The translations under genes and the position numbers were made by a program. A stretch of 64,000 nt of DNA, from NCBI GenBank assembly GCA_023544565.1, contig JAMJFS010000007.1:1-64000 (forward strand), read 5' to 3'. This DNA is from Methanosarcinaceae archaeon (GTDB taxonomy: Archaea; Halobacteriota; Methanosarcinia; Methanosarcinales; Methanosarcinaceae). The notes under the pieces were generated by a model that was given only the letters and a program-made list of their open reading frames with translations, did not search any database and had not been told where the DNA came from. Within the stretch, counting starts at the first letter, position 1; each line of letters starts with the position of its first letter. This document shows, in pieces, positions 49,319 to 59,638 of this stretch.

Positions 49319-49522
49319 ATGGCTATCCTTAGAAACAATGAAATTCGTGATATGACTACGGAAGAGCGGATGGATGAGCTTGAAAAAATGAGAGGCGATC
49401 TTATCCGTGAACGTGCACTGTCTTCAGCGGGTGGTGCGCCGGATAATCCTGGACTTGCAGGTGAACTTAGAAGGGCAATTGCACGAATAAAGACAATTCA
49501 AAATGAACTGAAGGAGATGTAA
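49319..49522 (+). CDS. rpl29: Ribosomal protein uL29
   Basis: A 67-aa two-helix protein by the tunnel exit. [21 protein letters not shown] and the ending [12 protein letters not shown] are typical. It starts three bases after uS3. RNase P Rpp29 follows one base after its stop. Confidence 0.97.
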   Translation: MAILRNNEIRDMTTEERMDELEKMRGDLIRERALSSAGGAPDNPGLAGELRRAIARIKTIQNELKEM

Positions 49523-49523
49523 A

Positions 49524-49835
49524 GTGGATATCACACCCTCTAATTTGATCTATAATGAGTTAATAGGACTTACAACGAGGGTAATTGATTCTACTAATCC
49601 TTCACTAATAAACATACGCGGCAAAGTGGTTGATGAAACACGAAATACACTAACAGTAGAAACAGATGGTGCTCGTGAAATAGTTGTTCCAAAAATGGGA
49701 ACCATCTTTGTGTTTCAGATACCGACCCGCTCTGCGGGTGGACATGAAGTAAAGCATGTCAAAGTAAATGGAACATTATTGCTCTCACAACCCGAAAACA
49801 GAATTAAGAACATAAAGAAGAATAACATGAGGTAA
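49524..49835 (+). CDS. rnp1: RNase P protein component 1 (Rpp29/Pop4)
   Basis: A 103-aa Sm-like protein subunit of archaeal RNase P, pairing with Rpp21. [19 protein letters not shown] and the strand [15 protein letters not shown] fit Rpp29. The start is GTG, one base after the uL29 stop. The gene is normally found here in the archaeal S10 cluster, between uL29 and uS17. Confidence 0.93.
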   Translation: MDITPSNLIYNELIGLTTRVIDSTNPSLINIRGKVVDETRNTLTVETDGAREIVVPKMGTIFVFQIPTRSAGGHEVKHVKVNGTLLLSQPENRIKNIKKNNMR

Positions 49836-49840
49836 TAATC

Positions 49841-50170
49841 ATGGTAAGAGATATAGGATTGGATGTACCCGTGCCTAAAACGGAATGTGACGATGTAAAT
49901 TGTCCGTTCCATGGCAGTCTTCCAGTGCGAGGACAGGTCCATGTGGGCACTGTCGTTAGCGATAAGATGGACAAAACGGTAGTCATTCAACAAAGACACG
50001 AGATATTAATTAAAAAATATCAGAGATATGAAAAGCGGCAATCAAAGATCCATGCCCACAACCCCCCTTGCATTGATGCAAAGGTCGGAGATGTAGTCAC
50101 GATCGCAGAATGTCGACCGCTTAGCAAGACTAAATCATACGTAGTGGTCAAAGCGGAGGCACAAGCATGA
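49841..50170 (+). CDS. rps17: Ribosomal protein uS17
   Basis: A 109-aa OB-fold small-subunit protein. [21 protein letters not shown] and [14 protein letters not shown] are typical of archaeal uS17, with the Cys pair near the N-terminus ([10 protein letters not shown]). It overlaps uL14 by four bases. Confidence 0.97.
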   Translation: MVRDIGLDVPVPKTECDDVNCPFHGSLPVRGQVHVGTVVSDKMDKTVVIQQRHEILIKKYQRYEKRQSKIHAHNPPCIDAKVGDVVTIAECRPLSKTKSYVVVKAEAQA

Positions 50171-50565
50171 GGGGCATACGCTCAAGCATACCACGTTCAT
50201 TGAACGCAGGTGCTAAAATTGAATGTGTGGACAATACAGGTGCACGTACTGTTGAGATCATTTCTGTTAGGAAATACAGAGGTGTAAAGAACAGGATGCC
50301 AAAAGGAGGCATTGGTGACATGTGTGTTGTATCTGTTAAGAAAGGCACGCCAGAGATGAGAAAACAGATAGTGCTTGCTGTCATTGTTCGCCAGAAAAAG
50401 GAATTCCGCCGTCCGGATGGACTCAGGGTATTTTTTGAGGATAATGCAGTGGTCCTGACTGATGAAAATGGTATTCCAAAGGGAACTGATATCAAAGGAC
50501 CGATCGCAAGAGAGGCTGCTGAGAGATTCCCTAAAATTGGAACTACTGCTTCTATTATAGTGTGA
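50167..50565 (+). CDS. rpl14: Ribosomal protein uL14
   Basis: A 132-aa large-subunit protein. [21 protein letters not shown] and [19 protein letters not shown] are diagnostic. Its start overlaps the uS17 stop (ATGA). Confidence 0.98.
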   Translation: MRGIRSSIPRSLNAGAKIECVDNTGARTVEIISVRKYRGVKNRMPKGGIGDMCVVSVKKGTPEMRKQIVLAVIVRQKKEFRRPDGLRVFFEDNAVVLTDENGIPKGTDIKGPIAREAAERFPKIGTTASIIV

Positions 50566-50575
50566 GGTGTCTGTT

Positions 50576-50929
50576 ATGGTATCAAAACAACCAAGAAAAC
50601 AGAGAAAAGCACGCTATGATGCACCTCTTCATAAAAGACAACAATACATGGGTACTCCTCTTGCGAAGGATCTTCAAGAGAAATATGGACGCAGTGCAAA
50701 TGTCATTGTTGGTGATACTGTAAAGGTCTTACGAGGCGATCATGCAGGTACAAGTGGAAAGGTCGAAGTTGTTTCATTGAAAGATGGGACAATTGTGGTC
50801 GAAGGAGTCACTGTCACTAAAGTTGATGGTACGGAGGTTGCAAGACCGATATACCCATCAAAAGTAGTAATCACAAAACTTGAGTTAAAGGATGAACGCA
50901 GAGGAGCGATCATCGGTAGAAGTAGGTGA
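50576..50929 (+). CDS. rpl24: Ribosomal protein uL24
   Basis: A 117-aa KOW-domain protein. [21 protein letters not shown] and [21 protein letters not shown] are typical. I used the ATG at 50576 with GAGGTGT upstream rather than an in-frame GTG at 50567. Confidence 0.97.
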   Translation: MVSKQPRKQRKARYDAPLHKRQQYMGTPLAKDLQEKYGRSANVIVGDTVKVLRGDHAGTSGKVEVVSLKDGTIVVEGVTVTKVDGTEVARPIYPSKVVITKLELKDERRGAIIGRSR

Positions 50930-50934
50930 TAAAG

Positions 50935-51645
50935 ATGGGTAAACATCAAAAGAGAATATCAGCGCCAAAAAGTTGGCATATTTCAAAGAAATCCAATAAA
51001 TGGATCACATCCGTAAGACCCGGACCTCATCACAAAGAACAGAGTCTTCCTATTACAATTGTGCTTAGGGACATGTTAAGTCTGGTTGATAATAGGGCAG
51101 AGGCTAAGAGAGTCCTGTCTGAAGAAAAGATCCTTGTTGATGGTGTCGTGGTAAAAGACCTGCGATTTCCTGTAGGATTGTTCGATGTGATATCTATTCC
51201 ATTGAATAATGCTGCATATCGTGTATTACTTGACCGCAAGAGCAGATTGGTCCTTCATAAACTGGAAGACTCAAATGCAAACAAGTTGTGCAGGATCAAC
51301 AATAAGATATCCATCAAAGGCGGAGTAACCCAACTCAATTTGAATGATGGTAAGAACCTGATCGGTTCAAACGACTATAAGGCAAAGGATTCAGTCATTC
51401 TTTCAATACCAGATAAAAAGATTTTAAAACACCTTGAGTACAAGGTTGGAAATCTTGCTATGGTCGTTGGAGGAAGACATACCGGTGAGATCGGTAAGAT
51501 CGAGGAGATCAACACTGTACGAAGCTCAAAACATAACACTGTAAAAATATCCGGTAATTATGATTTTGAAACAATTGAAGACTATGTTGTTGTGATCGGT
51601 GAAGATGAACCTGAAATCAAATTAGGTGGTGAAGCTATTGAGTAA
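50935..51645 (+). CDS. rps4e: Ribosomal protein eS4
   Basis: A 236-aa archaeal/eukaryotic small-subunit protein with S4-like, central and KOW domains. [19 protein letters not shown] and the C-terminal [14 protein letters not shown] are diagnostic. GGTGAT precedes the ATG at 50935. Its end overlaps the uL5 start. Confidence 0.97.
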   Translation: MGKHQKRISAPKSWHISKKSNKWITSVRPGPHHKEQSLPITIVLRDMLSLVDNRAEAKRVLSEEKILVDGVVVKDLRFPVGLFDVISIPLNNAAYRVLLDRKSRLVLHKLEDSNANKLCRINNKISIKGGVTQLNLNDGKNLIGSNDYKAKDSVILSIPDKKILKHLEYKVGNLAMVVGGRHTGEIGKIEEINTVRSSKHNTVKISGNYDFETIEDYVVVIGEDEPEIKLGGEAIE

Positions 51646-52147
51646 TCCAATGAGATTACCTGAGGTGGACAAAGTTGTTGTTCACATGGGTGTTGGAGAA
51701 AGTGGTCAACACCTTGTTGATGCAGAAGGAATTCTTGAAAAAATTACGGAACAGACCGTTATCAGGTCATATTCTAAGAGAACTCTTCCGGCATTTAGTA
51801 TCAAGAAGAATGAACCCATCGGATGTAAGGTCACACTTAGAGGCAACCATGCAGATGAGTACTTAAGAACTTCCCTTGAAATTGTTGATAATAAATTGCG
51901 AGCATCCCAGTTCGATAATTTAGGAAATGTATCATTTGGGATTGAGGAACATACTGATTATCCTGGAATGAAATACGATCCAAATATTGGAATTTTCGGA
52001 ATGGATGTCATTGTGGTAATGAAACGTCCTGGATTCAGGATCAGCAAAAGAAGGATTGCAAGACACAAAGTTCCGTCGTCGCACAGGCTTACAAAAGAGG
52101 ATTCAATTGCCTTCTTCGAAGAGAAATATGCTGTGGAGGTGGAATAA
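51638..52147 (+). CDS. rpl5: Ribosomal protein uL5 (TTG start)
   Basis: A 169-aa large-subunit central-protuberance protein. I place the start at TTG 51638, giving [20 protein letters not shown], which matches the methanogen uL5 N-terminus. GGTGGTGAAG lies upstream inside the eS4 end. No ATG precedes the conserved block except the one at 51650, which would remove three residues. It overlaps eS4 by eight bases and uS14 by one. Confidence 0.95.
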   Translation: MSNPMRLPEVDKVVVHMGVGESGQHLVDAEGILEKITEQTVIRSYSKRTLPAFSIKKNEPIGCKVTLRGNHADEYLRTSLEIVDNKLRASQFDNLGNVSFGIEEHTDYPGMKYDPNIGIFGMDVIVVMKRPGFRISKRRIARHKVPSSHRLTKEDSIAFFEEKYAVEVE

Positions 52148-52299
52148 TGGTTCAGACAACTAAGAGTTTTGGACGTGGTGCTAACGAATGTAAACGATGT
52201 GGCAGAAAGCAGGGTCTTGTACGCAAATACGCGATATTCTTGTGCAGGCATTGTTTCAGGGAAATGGCCCATGATATGGGATTTGAAAAATATACGTGA
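52147..52299 (+). CDS. rps14: Ribosomal protein uS14 (50 aa, zinc ribbon)
   Basis: A 50-aa small-subunit protein. Two CxxC pairs (CKRC and CRHC) form the zinc site, and the sequence ends MGFEKYT. The ATG shares its first base with the last base of the uL5 stop. Confidence 0.96.
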   Translation: MVQTTKSFGRGANECKRCGRKQGLVRKYAIFLCRHCFREMAHDMGFEKYT

Positions 52300-52310
52300 G
52301 GTGAATGAAT

Positions 52311-52703
52311 ATGGTACTATTAGATCCTCTTGCTGACGCATTGTCAACAATTAAGAATGCAGAAGCTGTAGGTAAGTCATCCTGCACGATCAAACCCGCA
52401 TCAAAACTTATAGGCAATGTCCTTAATGTCATGAAAGACCGCGGATACGTTGGCGAGTTTGAGTTCATAGATGACGGTAAAGCAGGAATGTATAAAGTAG
52501 AGTTGGTTGGCAGAATTAACAAGTGTGGAGCTATTAAACCACGCTATTCTGTAGGTGCTGCGGATTTCGAGAAATGGGAAAAGCAGTTTTTACCGGCAAA
52601 GAACTTTGGTGCATTAATTCTTACAACATCCAGTGGTGTTATGTCTCAACAAGAAGCTCGTGAGAATAATATCGGTGGACAGTTGCTTGTATATGTGTAC
52701 TGA
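52311..52703 (+). CDS. rps8: Ribosomal protein uS8
   Basis: A 130-aa small-subunit protein. [21 protein letters not shown] and the ending [21 protein letters not shown] are typical. The ATG at 52311 is preferred over the one at 52305. GAGGTGAA lies upstream. Confidence 0.98.
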   Translation: MVLLDPLADALSTIKNAEAVGKSSCTIKPASKLIGNVLNVMKDRGYVGEFEFIDDGKAGMYKVELVGRINKCGAIKPRYSVGAADFEKWEKQFLPAKNFGALILTTSSGVMSQQEARENNIGGQLLVYVY

Positions 52704-52715
52704 TGGAGGAATGTT

Positions 52716-53249
52716 ATGGCAAAAGAACTAAAGAAAACAGTTCCAATCCCTGATGGCGTGACTATCACGTATGAGGGTAATGTCTTTTCTGCATCAGGCA
52801 AAAAGGGAAATAACCAGAGATTTCTCTGGTTCCCAGGTATCACTATAAAAGTGACTGATTCAGAAGTGACTGTGGACGCAGTTTTATCAAGAAAAAAGCA
52901 AAAAGCGATGGTTGGAACACTTGCATCTCACATCAATAATATGATGAGAGGTGTTTCAGATGGTTTTGAGTATCGTATGAAAGTGGTATATTCTCACTTT
53001 CCGATGCAGATCAAGGTTGAAGGTAATAAATTTGTTATTGGCAATTTCCTTGGTGAAAAAAGCTCTCGGGTTGCAAAGATTCTTGGTGAGACAAAAGTAA
53101 AGACGAACGCTGACGAGGTTATTGTTACCGGGGTCAACAAAGAAGATGTTGGCCAGACAGCAGCAAATATTGAGCAGAAGACCAAGATCAAAAGATTCGA
53201 TCCGCGTGTGTTCCAGGATGGAATATATGTTGTAGAGAAGATTGCGTAG
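52716..53249 (+). CDS. rpl6: Ribosomal protein uL6
   Basis: A 177-aa protein of two similar beta-rich domains near the factor-binding site. [28 protein letters not shown] and [10 protein letters not shown]-type blocks are typical of archaeal uL6. GGAGG precedes the ATG. Confidence 0.97.
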   Translation: MAKELKKTVPIPDGVTITYEGNVFSASGKKGNNQRFLWFPGITIKVTDSEVTVDAVLSRKKQKAMVGTLASHINNMMRGVSDGFEYRMKVVYSHFPMQIKVEGNKFVIGNFLGEKSSRVAKILGETKVKTNADEVIVTGVNKEDVGQTAANIEQKTKIKRFDPRVFQDGIYVVEKIA

Positions 53250-53258
53250 GTGATGTTA

Positions 53259-53924
53259 ATGGAAGATACTATTAAGGAATTTACTAACATCAAAGGTCTG
53301 GGCGAAGCAAAAGCCAAAGCACTTGTAGATGCGGGATTTAACTCCGTTGATAAACTGGCAAATGCATCGATCGAAGACCTGACAGCTATTGATGGTATTG
53401 GTGAAGCACTTGCTACTAAGATAAAGGCAGGAGTTTTGGAATTACCATCTGAAACAGTAGAGGTGTCTGAGGAACCAGTTGAAGAACCAACTGCATCAAA
53501 AGCCACAAAGGCTGTTGAAGTCACTGAACTTGCAATGGATGATGAATCCAAGCGCTTGTTCAAGGTTAGAAGGGTTCTCAAAGGCAAGAAACCAGATTTC
53601 AAGAGAACCGATTCACACAAACTGAAGAGGCTTGATTCAAACTGGAGACGTCCAAGAGGTCTGCAGGGCAAACAGCGCAAGCACATTAAAGCAAAAGGCG
53701 CGCTTGCACAGGTAGGATATGGCAGTCCTGTTGCAGTAAAAGGACTTCATCCATCCGGATATGCCGATATCCTTGTGAGAAATGTGGGTGATATTGATGC
53801 AATTGATGCATCAATTGAAGCTATCAGAATCGCGAGAACTATTGGTGCAAAGAAGAAAGCTGTGATCGAAGAGAAGGCAGCACAACTTGGCATTAAAGTG
53901 CTAAATCCAACAAGAGGTGAGTAA
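53259..53924 (+). CDS. rpl32e: Ribosomal protein eL32 with N-terminal helix-hairpin-helix domain
   Basis: A 221-aa protein. The N-terminal 65 residues form a helix-hairpin-helix pair ([17 protein letters not shown] and [12 protein letters not shown]). An acidic linker then leads to the eL32 core ([32 protein letters not shown]). Such extended eL32 proteins are known in other euryarchaea. GGTGA precedes the ATG at 53259. Confidence 0.97.
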   Translation: MEDTIKEFTNIKGLGEAKAKALVDAGFNSVDKLANASIEDLTAIDGIGEALATKIKAGVLELPSETVEVSEEPVEEPTASKATKAVEVTELAMDDESKRLFKVRRVLKGKKPDFKRTDSHKLKRLDSNWRRPRGLQGKQRKHIKAKGALAQVGYGSPVAVKGLHPSGYADILVRNVGDIDAIDASIEAIRIARTIGAKKKAVIEEKAAQLGIKVLNPTRGE

Positions 53925-53925
53925 T

Positions 53926-54384
53926 ATGTCAGATCTGTCAAACCAGAAACGTATTGCTTCAAAGGTTTTAGGCTGTGGTGTCCATAGGGTGTGGCTTGAT
54001 CCCGATGCTTCCGAAGAGATCGCTGTTGCGATCACAAGGGAAGATATGCGTGGACTTATTGCAACCGGCGTTGTAAAAGCAGAGAATGTGAAAGGTGTTA
54101 GCAGAGGGCGTGCAAGAGTACGTGATGTTAAACGCAAATACGGTCACCGTAAGGGACACGGCTCACGTAAAGGTACAAAAGGTGCACGAAATCCAAGTAA
54201 AGAGCAGTGGATGAAGAGGATCCGGGCTCTTCGAAGAAGGCTAAAGGAATTGCGTGCGGACGGTTCACTTGATAAATCGACGTATTGTAAGATATACCGC
54301 AAAGCAAAGGGTGGCGAATACCGCTCAGTTGCGCACCTTAATGCACATTTGAAGACTGATAAACTTATCAAAAGTGAGGAATAG
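53926..54384 (+). CDS. rpl19e: Ribosomal protein eL19
   Basis: A 152-aa archaeal/eukaryotic large-subunit protein. [23 protein letters not shown] and [18 protein letters not shown] are diagnostic. The ATG at 53926 follows eL32 by one base, with GAGGTGAG upstream. Confidence 0.98.
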   Translation: MSDLSNQKRIASKVLGCGVHRVWLDPDASEEIAVAITREDMRGLIATGVVKAENVKGVSRGRARVRDVKRKYGHRKGHGSRKGTKGARNPSKEQWMKRIRALRRRLKELRADGSLDKSTYCKIYRKAKGGEYRSVAHLNAHLKTDKLIKSEE

Positions 54385-54435
54385 GTTTATGAGAACGGAT
54401 CAATTATTTATTAAACGAAGCTGGAGGATTTAATT

Positions 54436-54957
54436 ATGGCAACAGGACCCCGATATAAAGTCGCATTTAGGCGACGAAGGGAAGGCCGCACTAATTATCA
54501 TCAGCGACTCAAGTTACTTCTGTCAATGAAGGATCGTGTCGTTGTTAGAAAGAGTGCAAAACACATGCAAGTCCAGTTAGTAGCGCCAAAACCCGAAGGC
54601 GATATTACACTTTCATCTGCGATTTCAACCGAACTTAAAAAGTACGGGTATGAGGGTTCTACAGGGAACACTACTGCTGCGTATCTTACAGGATTATTAT
54701 TTGGCTTGAAAGCGCTTAAGAATGGCTATGAAAGTGGTGTACTGGACATTGGACTATCGGCATCATCGCCCGGATCCCGCATTTATGCGGTGTTGAGGGG
54801 AATTGTTGATGCAGGAATGGATGTTCCCCACGATTCTTCCGTGTTCCCATCTGATGAACGTATCAGAGGAGAGCATGTTGCAGAGTATGTGGATGGATCA
54901 AATCTGCCTGAGCAGTTTGAAGCTGTTAAGGAAAAAATCCTTTCCAAATTTAATTAG
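54436..54957 (+). CDS. rpl18: Ribosomal protein uL18
   Basis: A 173-aa 5S-rRNA-binding protein. [24 protein letters not shown] (shown in part) and [18 protein letters not shown] are typical of archaeal uL18. GGAGG lies before the ATG. Confidence 0.98.
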   Translation: MATGPRYKVAFRRRREGRTNYHQRLKLLLSMKDRVVVRKSAKHMQVQLVAPKPEGDITLSSAISTELKKYGYEGSTGNTTAAYLTGLLFGLKALKNGYESGVLDIGLSASSPGSRIYAVLRGIVDAGMDVPHDSSVFPSDERIRGEHVAEYVDGSNLPEQFEAVKEKILSKFN

Positions 54958-54965
54958 GTGATTAT

Positions 54966-55601
54966 ATGGCATATGAATATAATGAGGAATGGATTCCAAA
55001 GACACGTCTTGGAACACTTGTGGCAGAAGGGCAGATCACTTCAATGGCTGAGGCCATTGATTCTGGTCTTCCGGTCAGGGAAGCACAGATCGTAGATATG
55101 TTGTTGCCGGGACTGGAAGATGAGGTTCTCGATATCAATATGGTTCAGAGAATGACTGACTCCGGTCGTCGTGTAAAATTCAGGGCAACTGTCATTGTCG
55201 GTAACGGCGATGGTTTTGTAGGACTTGGCCAGGCAAAGGATGTACAGGTTGGACCTGCTATCAGGAAAGCTATTGATAATGCAAAGATCAACGTTATTCG
55301 TGTAAAGCGCGGATGCGGTTCATGGGAATGTGGATGCGGACTTGAGCACACAGTTCCCTATGAGGTAAGCGGTAAGGCAGGCAGTGTCACTGTTGAGCTG
55401 AAATCTGCACCTCGCGGACTTGGACTTGCAGCAGGAGATACAGCACGAAAGGTGCTTGAAAAAGCAGGCATTAAGGATGTATGGACCAGGACTGAGGGTA
55501 CAACAAGAACTACTCTCAATTTTGCAAAAGCAACATATAATGCACTAATGAACATCGATACCGTCAGGCTACCTGTCGATTATAAGGACGCGGAGGCATA
55601 A
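54966..55601 (+). CDS. rps5: Ribosomal protein uS5
   Basis: A 211-aa small-subunit protein. [20 protein letters not shown] is the double-stranded RNA-binding core, and [19 protein letters not shown] gives the archaeal cysteine-rich loop. It starts eight bases after uL18. Confidence 0.98.
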   Translation: MAYEYNEEWIPKTRLGTLVAEGQITSMAEAIDSGLPVREAQIVDMLLPGLEDEVLDINMVQRMTDSGRRVKFRATVIVGNGDGFVGLGQAKDVQVGPAIRKAIDNAKINVIRVKRGCGSWECGCGLEHTVPYEVSGKAGSVTVELKSAPRGLGLAAGDTARKVLEKAGIKDVWTRTEGTTRTTLNFAKATYNALMNIDTVRLPVDYKDAEA

Positions 55602-55602
55602 G

Positions 55603-56064
55603 ATGTACGCAGTGATCAGAATGCGCGGTCCGGTAAATGTACGTGGCTCTATCGAGGATACTTTGAAGATGCTTCGTCTGCACAGGGTCAACCATTGCGT
55701 GATATTGGGCGATAATCCACACAATAAGGGTATGATCCAGAAAGTGAAGGATTACGTTGCGTATGGTACAATTGATGCGGACACTCTTGCACAGATACTT
55801 AAGAACCGTGGTATGCTTGAAGGTGGTGAACGTCTTACAGATGCGTACATTACTGAGAACACAGACTTTGGTTCAATTGATGCGTTTGCAGAGGCAGTGT
55901 CTGAGGGTAATGCAGCATTTAAGGATGTTCTAAAACTCAAACCTGTTCTCAGACTTCACCCTCCACGAAAGGGACATGCTGGTATGAAAAGAACTACACA
56001 GCAGGGTGGCGTATTGGGTAACCACGGTGACGAAATTAAAGTATTATTGAACAAGATGAGGTAG
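55603..56064 (+). CDS. rpl30: Ribosomal protein uL30
   Basis: A 153-aa large-subunit protein. [21 protein letters not shown] and [19 protein letters not shown] are typical of archaeal uL30. It starts one base after uS5. Confidence 0.98.
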   Translation: MYAVIRMRGPVNVRGSIEDTLKMLRLHRVNHCVILGDNPHNKGMIQKVKDYVAYGTIDADTLAQILKNRGMLEGGERLTDAYITENTDFGSIDAFAEAVSEGNAAFKDVLKLKPVLRLHPPRKGHAGMKRTTQQGGVLGNHGDEIKVLLNKMR

Positions 56065-56073
56065 GTGTTATTA

Positions 56074-56508
56074 ATGAGCAAGACCAAAACCAAAAAGTTT
56101 AGAGGATCACGTACCTGTGGCGGCGGTACTACAAAGAACCGACGAGGTGCAGGAAATCGTGGCGGTCGTGGCAGAGCAGGTGGATGTAAACACCACAATG
56201 TTCGGGCTATGCAGCTTGGATATGCCTATGGTAAACATGGATTCAAACGCCCTCTTAAAATGCTTCACGATGTTTCAGTTGTGAATGTCGGTGAGCTTGA
56301 CGAACTTACAGAACAACTCGTAAATGAGGGGTTTGCACAGTTGGAGAATGGCGTATATAGCATACACCTTGAAGTTCTGGATATCGAAAAGGTACTCGGG
56401 ACTGGAAAGGTTACAAAGAGCCTTGCTATTACAGCCAGTGAATTTTCCGCATCTGCACGCGATAAGATCGAAGGTGCCGGCGGATCATGTATTAAAATAG
56501 AAGAATAA
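56074..56508 (+). CDS. rpl15: Ribosomal protein uL15
   Basis: A 144-aa protein. [20 protein letters not shown] and the glycine-rich [11 protein letters not shown] are typical. It is the last ribosomal gene of the cluster. Its stop codon is part of a terminator-like hairpin. GGTAGGTG precedes the ATG at 56074. Confidence 0.98.
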   Translation: MSKTKTKKFRGSRTCGGGTTKNRRGAGNRGGRGRAGGCKHHNVRAMQLGYAYGKHGFKRPLKMLHDVSVVNVGELDELTEQLVNEGFAQLENGVYSIHLEVLDIEKVLGTGKVTKSLAITASEFSASARDKIEGAGGSCIKIEE

Positions 56509-56534
56509 TGTCACTAAACTGACATTATTTTTTT
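56506..56534 (+). terminator. Intrinsic terminator-like hairpin after uL15
   Basis: TAATGTCA (56506-56513), a six-base loop and TGACATTA (56520-56527) form a perfect 8-bp stem, followed by seven T (56528-56534). The first three bases are the uL15 stop codon. Confidence 0.75.
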
Positions 56535-56537
56535 ATA

Positions 56538-56715
56538 GTATATATTTTGTGAATATATAGTTAGAGTTAATTCGACCGAAGGGAGAATTTTCTCGTGGTA
56601 TATATTTTGTGAATACATAGTTAGAGTTAATTCGACCGAAGGGAGAATTTTCTCGTGGTATATATTTTGTAAATATATAGTGCGAGTTAATCCGAGCATA
56701 GCGAGGATTTTCACG
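56538..56715 (+). repeat. Three tandem copies of the two-hairpin repeat (array D)
   Basis: Copies 1 and 2 are nearly identical 60-bp units: AT-rich hairpin, TAGAGTT, AATTC, GA, CC, GAA, GG, GA, GAATT, TT, CTC. Copy 3 has CGAGTT, AATCC, GA, GC, ATA, GC, GA, GGATT. All pairs of the second hairpin are kept in each while the bases differ. The array lies between the uL15 terminator and secY. Confidence 0.92.
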
Positions 56716-56845
56716 TTAATACTATATTGTTATATATATTTTGAACATCATTATATCAAAAATGAGGATGAGATAAATTCGGAACTGATATATTGGTTGG
56801 TTCAAATTAGTCATTTATTGATGTATCATATAAAAGGGTGAGTTA

Positions 56846-58321
56846 ATGAGTTTGAGGGATGTTTTAGAGCCGATATTTAATCGGTTACCTGCAGTAAAAG
56901 GTCCAGAAGGGCATGTGCACTTTAAAAACAAGTTGTGGTGGACTCTTGGAATACTAGTACTATATTTTGCTCTTGCAAATATACCATTATTTGGTCTTTC
57001 CAAGGATTCGATCGATCTTTTTGAGTCGTATAGGGCATTCTTTGCCGGAGCATCAGGTTCAATGATGTTACTTGGTATCGGTCCGATTGTTACGGCATCG
57101 ATCGTTTTGCAACTGCTTGTCGGTGCAGATGTGATTAAACTCAATATGTCAGATCCAGCTGATCAGGCATTTTTCCAGGGTGCTCAGAAATTCATGGTAT
57201 TCGTCATGATAGTACTTGAGACCATACCTCAGATTATGGGTGGTTATGTACAGCCCGATGCAGGTATTGCAGCCACACTTGGTGTCAGTCTGAGTACAGT
57301 TACATTTATAATCTTTATTCAGATAGCCATTGGTGGTGTACTGATTCTTTTCATGGATGAGATCATCTCTAAGTGGGGTATCGGTTCAGGAGTTGGATTG
57401 TTCATTGTGGCTGGTGTATCCCAGCAGATCGTTACCGGTATATTCAACTGGAAACTGGATTCAGCAGGACTTCCGATTGGACTTATTCCAAAATGGTTCT
57501 ACATCATCCAGAACGTTGGAGCAGATTATCTGTTTACCGGCGATGGATTAATGTTCATGCTTATCAGTGGCGGAATATTGGCACTTGTGAGTACAGTTTC
57601 GATATTCTTGATGGTTGTTTATGTTGAAAGTACAAGGATCGAGATCCCACTGGCACACAGTGCTGTTAGGGGTGCAAGAGGACGTTTCCCTGTGAAATTG
57701 ATCTATGCATCCGTTCTTCCGATGATCCTTGTCAGGGCACTACAGGCAAACCTGCAGATGGTAGGATTGCTTTTGTATGGACGTGGAATTACGTTCCTAG
57801 GAGAGTTTAGTGGTTCGAATCCAATTAATGGGGTTATGTATTATATTGCCCCTATTAACAGTCCGTATAATTGGATCCCATCACTTGTAAGGGAAACATT
57901 TACGGGTTATGGTGCACCTGTTCCAGATACATGGCAGATTGGGTTGCATGTGTTTGTAGATGCATTCATGTTGATCGTTGGTGGTATTGTCTTTGCATTG
58001 TTCTGGATCGAAACTACCGGAATGGGTGCTAAACCGACTGCACAGAAAATATTCAATTCAGGTATGCAGATCCCGGGATTCAGGCGAAATGTTGGAAGTA
58101 TTGAGAAAGTTATGATACGATACATTCCGAAAGTAACCATTATCGGTGGTGCGTTTATCGGGCTTTTGACACTTGTGGCAAGTCTTCTTGGTACAATTGG
58201 TGGAGCCGGTGGAACGGGATTACTGCTTACTGTGAGTATTGTATACCGCCTGTATGAAGATATTGCATCTGAACAGATGATGGAAATGCATCCAATGATG
58301 CGTTCGTTCTTTGGTAATTGA
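56846..58321 (+). CDS. secY: Preprotein translocase subunit SecY
   Basis: A 491-aa ten-helix channel protein of the Sec translocon. FNRLPAVKGPEGHVHFKNK at the start, the plug region around FAGASGSMMLLGIGPIVTASI, and GRGITFLGEF are typical of archaeal SecY. GGTGAG precedes the ATG. It is separated from uL15 by a terminator and the repeat array, so it probably has its own promoter. adk follows after 22 bp. Confidence 0.97.
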   Translation: MSLRDVLEPIFNRLPAVKGPEGHVHFKNKLWWTLGILVLYFALANIPLFGLSKDSIDLFESYRAFFAGASGSMMLLGIGPIVTASIVLQLLVGADVIKLNMSDPADQAFFQGAQKFMVFVMIVLETIPQIMGGYVQPDAGIAATLGVSLSTVTFIIFIQIAIGGVLILFMDEIISKWGIGSGVGLFIVAGVSQQIVTGIFNWKLDSAGLPIGLIPKWFYIIQNVGADYLFTGDGLMFMLISGGILALVSTVSIFLMVVYVESTRIEIPLAHSAVRGARGRFPVKLIYASVLPMILVRALQANLQMVGLLLYGRGITFLGEFSGSNPINGVMYYIAPINSPYNWIPSLVRETFTGYGAPVPDTWQIGLHVFVDAFMLIVGGIVFALFWIETTGMGAKPTAQKIFNSGMQIPGFRRNVGSIEKVMIRYIPKVTIIGGAFIGLLTLVASLLGTIGGAGGTGLLLTVSIVYRLYEDIASEQMMEMHPMMRSFFGN

Positions 58322-58343
58322 TCGAAAGAGTAAGGGAATTGTT

Positions 58344-58982
58344 ATGAACATTGTATTATTTGGACCGCCTGGTGCCGGAAAAGGCACCCAGGCAAAGAAA
58401 TTGTCTGAACACTACAACATTCCGCATATATCCACTGGTGATATATTGCGGGCAAATGTTCGTGATGGTACTGAGCTTGGTCTTGAAGCTAAAGGGTATA
58501 TGGACAAGGGAAAACTGGTTCCAGATGAAGTGCTTATAGGTATCATTAAAAATCGCCTGGCAGAGCCTGACTGTGGGTCAGGGTACTTGCTGGATGGTTA
58601 TCCAAGGACAATTCCACAGGCAGATGCATTGACTACAATTCTTGAAGAACTTGGAAAACCGCTTGATGTGGTGCTTAATATCAATGTTCCGAATGATGAA
58701 TTAGTGACAAGGCTTAGTGGCAGGCGAATGTGTACTTGCGGTGTCAGTTATCATATAAAGTTCAATCCTCCTAAACAAGATGGAATATGTGACGTTTGTG
58801 GTGATGAGTTGTACCAGCGTGATGACGATAAGGCAGAAGCAATTATGCAGAGGCTTGAGGTATACGGTACGCAGACCCAACCACTTATCGATTATTATGA
58901 GAATATAGGTATCATGGTGAATATTGGCGGTATTGGCGACATTGATAATATTTTTGCGGATATATGCAAAGCACTTGAATAA
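58344..58982 (+). CDS. adk: Adenylate kinase with zinc-type LID
   Basis: A 212-aa enzyme converting ATP and AMP to two ADP. It has GPPGAGKGTQAKKL (P-loop), DGYPRTIPQA, and a LID with CTCGVSYH and CDVCGDEL, which would hold zinc. This is the bacterial-type kinase seen in several methanogens rather than the short archaeal AdkA. The ATG at 58344 is chosen because GPPGAGKG follows seven residues later. Confidence 0.95.
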   Translation: MNIVLFGPPGAGKGTQAKKLSEHYNIPHISTGDILRANVRDGTELGLEAKGYMDKGKLVPDEVLIGIIKNRLAEPDCGSGYLLDGYPRTIPQADALTTILEELGKPLDVVLNINVPNDELVTRLSGRRMCTCGVSYHIKFNPPKQDGICDVCGDELYQRDDDKAEAIMQRLEVYGTQTQPLIDYYENIGIMVNIGGIGDIDNIFADICKALE

Positions 58983-59017
58983 CATTTACATATTTATTAA
59001 CACAATTGGTTAGGATT

Positions 59018-59638
59018 ATGGCAATATCAGATTATAAAAAGACGATCGAGCAGGCTGCGATGGCATTAGGGCTATCGATGATGTTCGGTATTATAATACT
59101 TGGACAGGATTTCAGAGATTCTGTAGGTCGTGCTGTCGGGGTATTTATGGATCCCCTAAGTGTTCTTGTTGGTGTTGAGAATTTCCATGTCATGTTATTT
59201 ATTATGGCAGCGATCACTGCCCTGTATGCATCTTTGATCCAGAAATATACTATTGATTGGGGATTGATGCGACGTACTCAGGAGACGATGAAAGTTTTCC
59301 AAAAGGAGTTTAGGGAGGCTCAACTTGCCAAAAATACTGTTCTTCTTAAGAAATTGGAAGAACAGCGTTCTTCGATGATGGGCGACCAGATGGAGATGTC
59401 AAAACAGCAGTTCAAACCAATGGCATACATAAGTATCATTTCATTGCCTTTGTTCATGTGGGCATATTCTTATATTGCCGGTCATGGCAGTGCATCTCTT
59501 GTTTTTCCATTTTGGGGCGAACATATTCTTACTGATAAGGTATTTGGGCCAATCCAATACTGGATATTCTGGTATTTTATTACCTCTCTTGCTGTGAGCC
59601 AGTTGGTAAGAAAAGCACTGGATATTGGTGGCGCATAA
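59018..59638 (+). CDS. EMC3/TMCO1-like (DUF106, Ylp1) membrane insertase
   Basis: A 206-aa Oxa1/YidC-superfamily protein with three core helices (about residues 12-30, 45-70 and 130-155) and a cytoplasmic coiled coil (QETMKVFQKEFREAQ). Archaeal Ylp1 aids insertion of membrane proteins and lies in the secY region in most Euryarchaeota. It starts 35 bp after adk and ends one base before cmk. Confidence 0.9.
   Translation: MAISDYKKTIEQAAMALGLSMMFGIIILGQDFRDSVGRAVGVFMDPLSVLVGVENFHVMLFIMAAITALYASLIQKYTIDWGLMRRTQETMKVFQKEFREAQLAKNTVLLKKLEEQRSSMMGDQMEMSKQQFKPMAYISIISLPLFMWAYSYIAGHGSASLVFPFWGEHILTDKVFGPIQYWIFWYFITSLAVSQLVRKALDIGGA

Noticed and set aside
53250-53460. Separate HhH gene fused to eL32 by error
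   Set aside because: Frame is continuous, and N-terminally extended eL32 is known in other euryarchaea.
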